Part shown: positions 9,283 to 17,158 of the stretch, in pieces | Position numbering within the stretch: the first letter of the stretch is position 1 | Layout of the letters: every line of letters begins with the position of its first letter | Source of the DNA: Chitinophagaceae bacterium | GTDB lineage: Bacteria; Bacteroidota; Bacteroidia; Chitinophagales; Chitinophagaceae | Direction of reading: 5' to 3' | Length of the DNA: 64,000 nt | Assembly: GCA_014379965.1 (NCBI GenBank) | Contig: JACMKU010000211.1 | Coordinates: 16,658-80,657 of the forward strand | Program-made: the position numbers and the translations under genes | Notes under the pieces: model-generated | Seen by the model: the letters and a program-made list of their open reading frames with translations, nothing else | Database searches by the model: none | Told to the model about the DNA's origin: nothing

Positions 9283-9290
9283 TATATTTG
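9283..9290 (+). promoter_or_regulatory. TAnnTTTG -7 element for the T9SS protease
   Basis: TATATTTG matches TAnnTTTG exactly and sits 21 bp before the ATG at 9312. A TTTG at 9254-9257 could be the -33 element at a slightly long spacing. Its position argues against the upstream TTG codon at 9288 as the start. Confidence 0.6.
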
Positions 9291-9311
9291 TCGTCTTACC
9301 TATTTAATCAC

Positions 9312-12278
9312 ATGAGAAAATTCCACCTGTTTTCCATCCTGATCTTGTGCGCTATTCAAACCGTTTCCGCCCAGACAATCGATGACCTCTTCCAGGCACG
9401 TACTCAACTCTCACGAGACTATCGGCAGGTTGCAGCCAAATATCAATCTCTCGAGATTAACCCGGCGCGATTGACAACGCTTCGCCAGCAAGGAAGTACG
9501 ACACTGAGACTACAACTTCCCTTCGAGCAGCGGCAGCTCAATCTCGACTTGCACAAGGTCAAGATCACGACAGAGAATTTTTCAGTGATAGAAGCATTGC
9601 CAAATGGAGGTAGACGCACCGTGGATTACTCGGGCGCTGTATTTTACCAAGGTAAGATCGAGGGAGTGCCAGGTTCCTTCGCCTCGATAAGTATTGTAAA
9701 TGATCAGGTGATTGGAGTGATTGCCGATGATAAGTCGAATATCGTGTTAGGCGCGATCGAAAATAACGGAAGGGCTACACAGGAATATGTTCTTTACCGC
9801 GAGCCTGACCTGCAGGTAGCGAACCCAATGAATTGCTTCACCAGCGATGTGCCTATCGATGGAACCGCGAATTATTCGAATCCCAACGCTCGCCCGAATG
9901 CGGTGGGAGAACCAGTAGAAATCTATTTCGAATGCGATTATAAGTTCTTCCTCGATAAGGGAAGCAGCACAGTGAACGTGATTAATTACGTGCTTGGATT
10001 CTTTAATAACACAGCACTGTTGTATGCAAATGAAGACGTGAAGTTGCAGGTATCACAGATATTGGTGTGGACGACGCAGGATCCGGAAGCTGCATCCGGC
10101 CTGACGACTACTTCCACCTGCCTTGTGTCATTCAGAGACCGGATGGTTGCTACTGACTATATCGGCGACTATGCGCATCTGCTTTCAACCCGCTCACTTG
10201 GCGGCGGCATTGCATATATATTGAGCAACCCATGTAACAGCTCCAAACAATTCAGGTCGGCTGTGAGCGCAATCAACAACAGCTATAATAATTTTCCGAC
10301 TTATACCTGGACTGTGCAGGTGGTCACGCATGAGCTTGGGCACAACCTTGGCTCCAACCATACTCAATGGTGTGGATGGGTCGGGGGCGCTCTCGACAAT
10401 TGCTACACCACAGAGGTGGGTTGCCTACAGGGGCCACCACCAGTGAATGGAGGTACCATCATGAGCTATTGCCATCTGACGAGTAATGGTATCAATTTCA
10501 GCAATGGGTTTGGTGCACAACCCGGCGACAGGATAAGAGCGGTAGTGAGTAACTCTGCTTGTTTCGGCAATTGTCGCATGACTATTGAAGTGACGAAGCA
10601 AGATGCCTCTTGCGGGCAAAACAACGGTTCGGCGACCGTAGTTGCAACGAACGGTACAGGAACGATTACATACACATGGAGTAATGGGCAGACGGGTGCG
10701 ACTCTCATCAACGCGGGTCCTGGAACTTATCATGTCACAGTAAAGGATGGCATCAGCTGCCAGGTGATGCAGGTAGTCACAATTGGCAATAGCGGATCTA
10801 CACTCACCTTTGCGATGACTCCAAACGGAACGGCGGGTTTCTGTTCGGGTGGCAACCTCTTGTTGTCTGCTACTGCCAATCCAGGATATGCATATGTATG
10901 GAAGAAAGACGGGAACACTATTAGTGGTGCGACCACATCGAATTATAATGTTACCGTGCCTGGAACGTATTCTGTGACGGCGACTTCTGGAATATGTTCC
11001 GGAACTCAATCGGTTGTGGTAAGCATATTACCTCCTCCTACTGCCACTGTCAATGCCGGAGGTCCAACGGTTTTTTGTGGTGGAAATAATGTGTTGCTGA
11101 ATGGAAATGCAGGCGGATCCTATACATACCAGTGGTATAGCAATGGAATTGCGATCGCCGGTGCAACGGGTCCTACATATTCAGCTACAAATACTGGTGA
11201 TTATACACTTAAGATATCGGCAGGAAGCACATGCGAAGCTACCTCTGCGCCCGTCTCCGTAATCGTCAAAGCGGCACCTGCCTCAGGTCTGATCGCTACT
11301 GGTCTAACCAGCTTCTGCGCCGGCAATAGTGTTGCGCTCTCCTCAGTGACCGGCACGGGGTATACATATGAGTGGAATAGGAACGGTGTGCTCATACCAG
11401 GTGCATCGCAGCCGAATTATAGTGCAATGGAGAGTGGCATCTACACGGTGGTCACTGCGATAGGTCCATGTTCAAAGACATCGAGCGGCATTCCTGTGTT
11501 GGTGTGGGCTAATCCAGTGGTTACAATACTACCTGCCGTTTCAACCATACAGAAATTCCAAACACAGACACTCACTGCAACCGGCGCTCCATCCTACAAC
11601 TGGGCGGATCAGCCAGCGATGGTTAGTTCCAGTACAAACAGCGCGGTGTACAAACCGCTGACGACAACACAGTACACGCTCCAGGGAATCGACGTCAATG
11701 GATGCAAGGGCACTGCGACTGCCACTATAACTGTTATTGGTTGCGGCGAGGTCACTAACATAACGGAAACTCCTTATAGTCCATCGAGGGTAATTGTAAG
11801 GTGGAAGAATCCTGACGGAGCTACTACCGACACGCTTCAATACAGGAAGGTGGGCTCAACGGCATGGATAAGCGTTTATGTAAGTGGTGAAGAATATGAA
11901 TTGAATGGATTGGTACCGGGAACGGACTACGAATACAACATTATTCCGTTGTGTACCACGACAACTGTCTTCATTGCTTCCGCTACGAAGACTTTCAGGA
12001 CGGGTGTACTGAATGGTGGGTTGTATATACGCCTGTATCCAAATCCCGTTTCACTAAATGCCAAACTGGAGATCATTTCCTCGGAGAATATCAAACTACA
12101 GATTTCTCTATTCGACAATACAGGACGGGTTGTAAAATATGTAAGTCCAGTCGAGAATTTTCCACCGGGACAGGTTGTCAAGACCATCGACATTGGCAAT
12201 TTACCAAATGGAATCTATCTTTTGTCTATTGGGATCAATGGGAAAGTGCATCATGAGAAGATGGTGGTAGCGAGGTAG
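9312..12278 (+). CDS. Secreted reprolysin-like metalloprotease with T9SS sorting domain
   Basis: The protein has 988 residues. A signal peptide (RKFHLFSILILCAIQTVSAQ) is followed by a propeptide-like region, then a metzincin catalytic domain with HELGHNLGSNH (H340, H344, H350 as zinc ligands) and a Met-turn in GGTIMSYC. After it come a SprB-like repeat (ITYTWSNGQTG), three Ig/PKD-like repeats of about 85 residues, a fibronectin III-like module (ITETPYSPSRVIVRW) and a C-terminal type A sorting domain, with LYPNPV and ending GKVHHEKMVVAR. The sorting domain marks export through the type IX system and surface attachment. The start codon was chosen to follow the promoter at 9283. Cysteines are paired within the repeats. 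Likely an extracellular protease for nutrient use. Confidence 0.93.
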   Translation: MRKFHLFSILILCAIQTVSAQTIDDLFQARTQLSRDYRQVAAKYQSLEINPARLTTLRQQGSTTLRLQLPFEQRQLNLDLHKVKITTENFSVIEALPNGGRRTVDYSGAVFYQGKIEGVPGSFASISIVNDQVIGVIADDKSNIVLGAIENNGRATQEYVLYREPDLQVANPMNCFTSDVPIDGTANYSNPNARPNAVGEPVEIYFECDYKFFLDKGSSTVNVINYVLGFFNNTALLYANEDVKLQVSQILVWTTQDPEAASGLTTTSTCLVSFRDRMVATDYIGDYAHLLSTRSLGGGIAYILSNPCNSSKQFRSAVSAINNSYNNFPTYTWTVQVVTHELGHNLGSNHTQWCGWVGGALDNCYTTEVGCLQGPPPVNGGTIMSYCHLTSNGINFSNGFGAQPGDRIRAVVSNSACFGNCRMTIEVTKQDASCGQNNGSATVVATNGTGTITYTWSNGQTGATLINAGPGTYHVTVKDGISCQVMQVVTIGNSGSTLTFAMTPNGTAGFCSGGNLLLSATANPGYAYVWKKDGNTISGATTSNYNVTVPGTYSVTATSGICSGTQSVVVSILPPPTATVNAGGPTVFCGGNNVLLNGNAGGSYTYQWYSNGIAIAGATGPTYSATNTGDYTLKISAGSTCEATSAPVSVIVKAAPASGLIATGLTSFCAGNSVALSSVTGTGYTYEWNRNGVLIPGASQPNYSAMESGIYTVVTAIGPCSKTSSGIPVLVWANPVVTILPAVSTIQKFQTQTLTATGAPSYNWADQPAMVSSSTNSAVYKPLTTTQYTLQGIDVNGCKGTATATITVIGCGEVTNITETPYSPSRVIVRWKNPDGATTDTLQYRKVGSTAWISVYVSGEEYELNGLVPGTDYEYNIIPLCTTTTVFIASATKTFRTGVLNGGLYIRLYPNPVSLNAKLEIISSENIKLQISLFDNTGRVVKYVSPVENFPPGQVVKTIDIGNLPNGIYLLSIGINGKVHHEKMVVAR

Positions 12279-12287
12279 TTCGGATTC

Positions 12288-12322
12288 TTGGTTGATTGGT
12301 TGATTGGTTGATTGGTTGATTA
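12288..12322. repeat. Tandem octamer GATTGGTT, about four copies
   Basis: This direct repeat of ttgattgg follows the protease stop by 9 bp. It has no matching inverted arm nearby, unlike most repeats in this window. Confidence 0.85.
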
Positions 12323-12379
12323 GGCGGCACTTCGGCGAAATTGCTAGGAGTGGTAAGGCAGTATCAACCCTTTGGGTGT

Positions 12380-12423
12380 CACTCACCATTCACTACTCAC
12401 CATTCACTACTCACCATTCACTT
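12380..12423. repeat. CTCACCATTCACTA heptad pair repeat reaching into the ridA stop
   Basis: Three copies of a 14-bp unit (two heptads, ctcacca and ttcacta) end on the 3' end of ridA, and the ridA TGA (12418-12420) is part of it. The same word forms the inverted elements around nth at 50 kb. Only one arm is present here. Confidence 0.85.
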
Positions 12424-12798
12424 AACTGCGATCATACTAATCTCCACATTCACAAACTTTGGCAGCGCAGACACCTGGATCGTTTCCCGTGCAGGAAAGT
12501 CGCCGTCGAAATACTTTCCATAGATCTCGTTGATCTCGGAGAATTGGTTCATATCTGTAATGAAGATTGTCGTTTTCACGACGTGGTTGAATCCCATATG
12601 CGCGGCGACAAGTATGGCCTTGAGATTTTGCATCACCTGGTGAGTTTCTTCCTGTATATCTCTTTTCTTCAGTTCACCCGTTTTAGGGTCTATACAAATC
12701 TGGCCGGAAATATAGAGCGTCTCCCCTGCGAGCACAGCCTGGTTGTACGGGCCTATCGGAGAAGGTGCATCGTCTGTAGTAATGATTATTTTATCCAT
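12418..12798 (-). CDS. ridA: RidA family enamine/imine deaminase
   Basis: The protein has 126 residues from the ATG at 12798, giving the normal RidA length. A longer frame upstream adds about 19 unrelated residues and was rejected. The N-terminus DAPSPIGPYNQAV, GQICIDPKTGEL and the arginine-containing FPARETIQVSALPK match the family; the arginine binds the carboxylate of the 2-iminoacid. RidA hydrolyses reactive enamine/imine intermediates made by PLP enzymes, such as 2-aminoacrylate. It is cytoplasmic. The gene is divergent from the dehydrogenase-like gene at 12867. Its stop codon lies inside the heptad repeat at 12380. Confidence 0.93.
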   Translation of the reverse strand: MDKIIITTDDAPSPIGPYNQAVLAGETLYISGQICIDPKTGELKKRDIQEETHQVMQNLKAILVAAHMGFNHVVKTTIFITDMNQFSEINEIYGKYFDGDFPARETIQVSALPKFVNVEISMIAVK

Positions 12799-12866
12799 GT
12801 GCCTGATTTTAAAAAAACCGAACAGCGAATATAGCTTTATGCACTTTCTTTGCAAAAAATTGTATA

Positions 12867-13496
12867 ATGACAGTGCTGGTAATTGCCGATGATGCGATGC
12901 GAATTGAGCTGGGCCAGCCTATTGCGAATTCCGAGCTGCAACTGACCTGGGCAGATGACTTCTCTCCCGCTTCAATGAATGAAATAGACGTGTGTGTTGA
13001 TCTGCTCTTCGATAACTCTTCCGAACGCATTCACCTTCTGAAGCAATTATCTTCAGCCGTAGTTATTATCAATTCTGTCATTGATCCTCTTTCAGGTATT
13101 GATGAAAATTTTATACGGATCAACGCGTGGCCCGGCTTCCTGAAGCGCGCCCTTGTTGAAGCAGCCGGAGAAAACATAAGAGCGAAGGAAACTGCTGAAA
13201 AAATCTTTGCATTGTTTGGAAAAAAAATGGAATGGGTTCCCGACATTCCTGGATTGATCTCCGCGCGTGTGATTGTATCTATCATCAACGAAGCATGGTT
13301 TGCCAACGAAGAAGAAGTGAGTACACGAAATGAAATAGATATTGCAATGAAGCTCGGCACCAATTATCCCTATGGCCCATTCGACTGGTGCGATAAGATC
13401 GGACTGGTAAATGTGCATCGATTATTAAGCATGTTGGCATCACGTCAGGAAAGATATAAACCGGCAGCATCACTGGAAAAAGCAGCTACTGCCTAA
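12867..13496 (+). CDS. Orphan 3-hydroxyacyl-CoA dehydrogenase C-domain protein
   Basis: This 209-residue protein resembles 3-hydroxyacyl-CoA dehydrogenase without a working NAD-binding half. Residues about 115-190 match the C-terminal dimerisation domain, with PGLISARVIVSIINEAWF and a YPYGPFDW segment typical of that fold. The first 100 residues lack the GxGxxG dinucleotide motif but keep some alternating beta/alpha character. It may be a degenerate or regulatory paralogue, or a binding protein for acyl-CoA. Its stop TAA shares an A with the ATG of tsaB, so the two are translationally coupled. No function can be assigned with confidence. Confidence 0.75.
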   Translation: MTVLVIADDAMRIELGQPIANSELQLTWADDFSPASMNEIDVCVDLLFDNSSERIHLLKQLSSAVVIINSVIDPLSGIDENFIRINAWPGFLKRALVEAAGENIRAKETAEKIFALFGKKMEWVPDIPGLISARVIVSIINEAWFANEEEVSTRNEIDIAMKLGTNYPYGPFDWCDKIGLVNVHRLLSMLASRQERYKPAASLEKAATA

Positions 13497-14158
13497 TGGT
13501 AGGTTTGCTACATATCGAAACCTCCGGCGACACTGCCTCCATTTGTCTGTCAGACGAGACCACCGTTCTGCGCACCGCCAGCAATCCAAACCAGAAAGAA
13601 CATTCAACCTGGCTTCATCCTTCAATTAAGCAACTCATGGCAGACGAGAAACTTGAAATGAAGGACATTATGGCGGTTGCGGTGTCGATCGGGCCTGGCT
13701 CTTACACGGGACTCAGGATTGGGTTATCCGCGGCGAAAGGATTGTGCTATGCCCTTCGAATCCCTCTAATTACCATCGGCACCTTAGAAATCATGGCCCT
13801 TTCCGCACTGGACGAAAATACCGACCTGGTCAGCCCCGTGATCGATGCCCGGCGTATGGAGGTGTTTAACGGGGTATATGATAGAAAAGGGATAGAGGTT
13901 ATTCCTCCGAGGGCCCTTATTCTCGACGAACACGTCTTTGATGATATTCTAGCAAAGGGCACGGTTTGTTTTTGTGGAAATGGGAAAAAAAAGCTACAAA
14001 ATATTATCACACATACGAATGCAAAATTCAGCGATAATGAAATTACCGCGGCGGATATGGCGGTGTCTACATACCATCGTTTTCTTCATGGTAAATTTGC
14101 CAACTTAGCCTATACACAACCACTTTACATCAAGGAATTCTATACTCCTCTTCGTTGA
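13496..14158 (+). CDS. tsaB: tRNA threonylcarbamoyladenosine biosynthesis protein TsaB
   Basis: This 220-residue protein of the ASKHA fold has the TsaB hallmarks LLHIETSGDTASICL at the N-terminus and VSIGPGSYTGLRIGL near 63-77. TsaB is the non-catalytic partner that holds TsaD and TsaE to make t6A at position 37 of ANN-decoding tRNAs, an essential modification. The C-terminal half is short and divergent, as is usual in Bacteroidota. It overlaps the upstream gene by one base (TAATG). The ArsR-type gene downstream has its own promoter, so tsaB likely ends this unit. Confidence 0.94.
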   Translation: MVGLLHIETSGDTASICLSDETTVLRTASNPNQKEHSTWLHPSIKQLMADEKLEMKDIMAVAVSIGPGSYTGLRIGLSAAKGLCYALRIPLITIGTLEIMALSALDENTDLVSPVIDARRMEVFNGVYDRKGIEVIPPRALILDEHVFDDILAKGTVCFCGNGKKKLQNIITHTNAKFSDNEITAADMAVSTYHRFLHGKFANLAYTQPLYIKEFYTPLR

Positions 14159-14195
14159 CTGTTAGGTGAAAACCAGTACGTATTAACAATTTTAA

Positions 14196-14227
14196 TTGTC
14201 CCCAATCTTTATATGGACTTATTTTTG
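14196..14227 (+). promoter_or_regulatory. Promoter: TTG and TATTTTTG, upstream of the ArsR-type gene
   Basis: TTG (14196-14198) and TATTTTTG (14220-14227, exact TAnnTTTG) are 21 bp apart, the expected Bacteroidota spacing. The -7 box ends 26 bp before the ATG at 14254. Confidence 0.7.
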
Positions 14228-14253
14228 CACCTTCATTTTTAACCGCAACAACT

Positions 14254-14592
14254 ATGAACAACTATATGTTAACGCTGAATACTATACCGGAAAAAGGGGA
14301 GGCTCTGCAAGTGGATTTGCTGAACGTGAAAAAGGCTTCGTTGATCCTCAGGGCTATTAACCATAAATTGAGGCAACAGATCCTAAAGTTGATCGACGAG
14401 CAGGGTAAGATCACTGTGACCGAGATTTATGTAAAGCTTAGGTTAGAACAATCGGTTGCCTCGCAGCACCTGGCGATCCTTCGCAAGGCAGGATTCGTGA
14501 GAACGGAGCGGGATGGCAAGTTCATCTACTACACTGTCAATACAGCAAGACTGGAAGAATTGAACAAATTCACCGAATCTTTGTTAAACTAA
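14254..14592 (+). CDS. ArsR-type winged-helix transcriptional regulator
   Basis: This 112-residue winged-helix protein has an HTH spanning KITVTEIYVKLRLEQSVASQ, followed by HLAILRKAGFVRTERDGKF, the recognition helix and wing of ArsR-family repressors. There is not one cysteine in the protein, so it cannot sense metals or sulfide by the thiol chemistry of ArsR/SmtB or BigR/SqrR. Its ligand is therefore unknown. It has its own promoter and a strong terminator. The next gene is a sulfur-handling MBL-rhodanese protein, a type of gene often controlled by ArsR-family repressors, so regulation of that neighbour is a reasonable guess. Confidence 0.88.
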   Translation: MNNYMLTLNTIPEKGEALQVDLLNVKKASLILRAINHKLRQQILKLIDEQGKITVTEIYVKLRLEQSVASQHLAILRKAGFVRTERDGKFIYYTVNTARLEELNKFTESLLN

Positions 14593-14615
14593 TCAGTTAT
14601 AAATCATCTTGATAT

Positions 14616-14643
14616 AACGATCCGCCCCGGCGGATCGTTTTTA
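14616..14643 (+). terminator. Strong intrinsic terminator after the ArsR-type gene
   Basis: A perfect 11-bp stem, AACGATCCGCC / GGCGGATCGTT, with a 2-base CC loop is followed by a short T-run. It separates the regulator from the MBL-rhodanese gene. Confidence 0.88.
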
Positions 14644-14678
14644 TTTGAAATAGGTTTTTTTGGTTCTAATTTCGCAAC

Positions 14679-16091
14679 ATGTACATCAAACAATTATATA
14701 CTGGCTGCCTGAGTGAAGCCGCGTACTACATTGAAAGTAAGGGTGAAGCAGCCGTGATCGACCCCCTAAGGGATATAGATCATTACATCGACCTCGCTGC
14801 GGAGCGAAAGGCGAACATCAAGTATATTTTTGAAACACATTTTCATGCTGATTTCGTAAGTGGTCATATTGACCTGAGTAAGGCGACAGGCGCGCCGATC
14901 GTATATGGGCCTGGAACTGAGACTAAGTTTCCAGTTCATATTGCCAAAGACGGCGAAATATTCAAGATTGGTGATCTCACGATTGAAGTGAGACATACTC
15001 CCGGTCACACATTGGAATCAAGTTGCTACCTCCTCAAAGATGAACAAGGTAAGGATCATTGTGTGTTTACCGGTGATACCTTGTTTGCCGGTGATGTTGG
15101 GAGGCCCGATCTCGCACAGAAGTCTGATGAGATAACTACTGAAGATCTGGCGGGCATGATGTACGAGAGTTTGCAGAAAAAAATTATGCCTCTTGGTGAC
15201 GATGTAATTGTTTATCCTGCTCACGGACCGGGTAGTTCATGCGGAAAGAACCTTGGGCCGAATACATTTAGCACCATTGGCGAGGAGAAAGAATACAACT
15301 ATGCCTTGCGTGCAGCGAATAAGACAGATTTCATTAAGGCAGTCACTGACGGTATTCCTCCACCGCCACAATACTTCCCTATCAATGCAAAGATCAACAA
15401 GGAAGGATATGACAGCATCGATGATATTGTTATTACAGGTATGAGGCCCATTCCGGTTCCCGAATTCAAGAAGATGATATTGGACGACTCAATCATTGTT
15501 CTCGATACGCGGCGTGCGGATGAATTCACAAAAGGTTTCGTCCCCGGGTCAATCAGCATTGGTCTCGATGGAAGATTTGCCGAATGGGCGGGCAGCTTGT
15601 TGTCATTCGAAGCACCTATGTTACTCATCACCGATGCAGGAAAAGAAAAGGAGAGCATCATCCGGCTGGCGCGTGTGGGCCTTGACAAGGTACAGGGATT
15701 CCTCGAAGGCGGATATGAAGCCTGGAGGAAAAGTGGGGAGCCTTCAGATATGATCATTGATATTGAGGCGGATGAGCTGATGATGGATATTCCATTCGAT
15801 CCACAACTCAAAGTTCTTGATGTACGCAAGCCTGCAGAGTTTGCAGAAGGACATCTTCGCGGTGCGCTTAACTTGCCGTTGAATGATATGACGGATCCCG
15901 CCAGCATGGCAAATTTCGAAGACGACCAGAATTTATACGTGCATTGCGCTGGCGGTTATCGCAGCGTCATTGCTGCCTCTATGTTGAAGCGCCAGGGGAT
16001 TCATAACATTCGCAACATCCTTGGTGGATGGGGAAAGATAAAGGAACAGGAGAAGGCGGAGATTGTCAAAGAGGCGAATGTGTTGAACTAA
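14679..16091 (+). CDS. MBL-fold sulfur enzyme with two rhodanese domains
   Basis: This 470-residue protein begins with a persulfide-dioxygenase-like metallo-beta-lactamase domain, with THFHADFVSGH (53-63), FTGDTLFAGDVGRPDL and YPAHGPGSSCG supplying iron ligands. Two rhodanese domains follow. The first (VLDTRRADEF) has ITDAG where the active-site cysteine loop should be, so it is inactive. The second (VLDVRKPAEF) carries an intact loop, HCAGGYRS. Known relatives oxidise glutathione or low-molecular-weight persulfide to sulfite and move sulfane sulfur. The protein is cytosolic. The ATG follows a near-consensus TAATTTCG by 5 bp. Its stop codon abuts the repeat beginning at 16091. Confidence 0.92.
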   Translation: MYIKQLYTGCLSEAAYYIESKGEAAVIDPLRDIDHYIDLAAERKANIKYIFETHFHADFVSGHIDLSKATGAPIVYGPGTETKFPVHIAKDGEIFKIGDLTIEVRHTPGHTLESSCYLLKDEQGKDHCVFTGDTLFAGDVGRPDLAQKSDEITTEDLAGMMYESLQKKIMPLGDDVIVYPAHGPGSSCGKNLGPNTFSTIGEEKEYNYALRAANKTDFIKAVTDGIPPPPQYFPINAKINKEGYDSIDDIVITGMRPIPVPEFKKMILDDSIIVLDTRRADEFTKGFVPGSISIGLDGRFAEWAGSLLSFEAPMLLITDAGKEKESIIRLARVGLDKVQGFLEGGYEAWRKSGEPSDMIIDIEADELMMDIPFDPQLKVLDVRKPAEFAEGHLRGALNLPLNDMTDPASMANFEDDQNLYVHCAGGYRSVIAASMLKRQGIHNIRNILGGWGKIKEQEKAEIVKEANVLN

Positions 16092-16236
16092 CGTTTAACG
16101 TTTAAGGGTTTAACGTTTAACGTTCTTTAAACCGAGGTTGCAATAAATTATTGGACTACCCCTTTTGGAAAATCATTACATCAACGGATCTTCTGAAATC
16201 AGAACGTTAAACGTTAAACTCTTAAACTTTAAACGT
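16091..16236. repeat. Inverted repeat of TTTAACG heptads, arms 36 bp
   Basis: The left arm (16091-16126) and right arm (16201-16236) pair over 36 bp with two mismatches; the spacer is 74 bp. The word and spacer length are nearly those of the element at 1519. The left arm starts on the last base of the MBL gene's stop codon. The right arm encodes the last five residues and the stop of the convergent acyltransferase gene. Confidence 0.95.
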
Positions 16237-17118
16237 CTTAGGATGCCTAACCTCCCCAAACTCTTCCTTCCACACCCATTTCCACCGCCTATGACTCCAT
16301 AGCCACATCTCTGGGTATCGGCGGATTACATTTTCCAGGTATTCTACAAACTTCGCAGTGAGTTCCTGTTCCGTCATACGAGTCGGCTCTTCTGTGGCTA
16401 CGGTGAACACCGTTTCGTAATAACCGCGTTTCAGTTTATGAATGAAAGCGAAGATCACCACGGTATTGTTTCCTATCGCACCTCTTGCGGGGCCTTTTAC
16501 AAATGGTGCTGGCCGACCGAAGAAGTCGAACCACCAGCCGCTCGCTGGGTTACCCGGATTCTGATCTGCCGCTAGCGCCAACACGTATGGGGCGTCCTTA
16601 TAAATTTGGAAGTCTTCCTTCATGTGTGTTGCCCTTAGCAACTTTGTCCCGAATCTTGAGCGAAGTTTCAGGAATAAGCGCTCAAATAATTTATTTGTCA
16701 TCGGCATATACACGCCGAGGAATGGATACCTAAGGTTGATCGGGCAACTAACATTGCAGAGCTCCCAGTTGAAATTGTGACCGGCATGCAGTTGAATGCT
16801 TCTGCCCGAAGGATAAAATTGGTTGACTGCTTCCCAGTTTGCAACGAATCTCTTAGAGAGTGCGGCCTCCGATGCAGATAACATTTTAATCGTCTCCATG
16901 AAAGTGTCGAGGAGATTATGATAGAATTTTTTCGCGATCTTCCATCTTTCTTCTTCCGACTTCTCTGGAAATGCCATGGCCAGGTTTGACAGCACTACGT
17001 CTCGCCGGTATTTCAATATATAGAACACGAGGCCATAGATGGCATCCGATATCAGGTAAAGAACGCGCCATGGCAACAAAGACAGGAGCCAGAATATGCC
17101 ATACACGAAGTAATACAT
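16222..17118 (-). CDS. LpxL/HtrB-like lipid A acyltransferase (paralogue 2)
   Basis: This 298-residue protein has an N-terminal membrane segment (about 1-35, FVYGIFWLLSLLPWRVLYL) and the acyltransferase motif GHNFNWE, a form of the family's catalytic HxxxxE/D. Further matches are ALAADQNPGNPASGWW and the C-terminal LWSHRRWKW. Such enzymes add secondary acyl chains to lipid A at the inner face of the inner membrane. It is a tandem paralogue of the gene at 17159, and both follow nadB on the minus strand with gaps of 17 and 40 bp. The last residues, KTFKV, and the stop are encoded by the right arm of the TTTAACG repeat, so the original C-terminus has probably been rewritten. Confidence 0.88.
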   Translation of the reverse strand: MYYFVYGIFWLLSLLPWRVLYLISDAIYGLVFYILKYRRDVVLSNLAMAFPEKSEEERWKIAKKFYHNLLDTFMETIKMLSASEAALSKRFVANWEAVNQFYPSGRSIQLHAGHNFNWELCNVSCPINLRYPFLGVYMPMTNKLFERLFLKLRSRFGTKLLRATHMKEDFQIYKDAPYVLALAADQNPGNPASGWWFDFFGRPAPFVKGPARGAIGNNTVVIFAFIHKLKRGYYETVFTVATEEPTRMTEQELTAKFVEYLENVIRRYPEMWLWSHRRWKWVWKEEFGEVRHPKTFKV

Positions 17119-17158
17119 GGAGAAAAGATATTAATTAACGTTCAACATCCGCAGGATA

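Noticed and set aside
9288..9311. TTG start for the T9SS protease
   Set aside because: The TTG is part of the promoter box TATATTTG; the ATG at 9312 opens a normal signal peptide.
10425..11009. Minus-strand frame of 194 residues inside the T9SS protease gene
   Set aside because: Antisense shadow of an Ig/PKD repeat region; composition is that of reverse-complemented coding DNA and there is no homology.
13031..13473. Minus-strand frames over the dehydrogenase-like gene
   Set aside because: Shadows of the plus-strand gene, which is coupled to tsaB.
15299..15907. Minus-strand frame of 202 residues inside the MBL-rhodanese gene
   Set aside because: Antisense shadow of a gene with full motif support.
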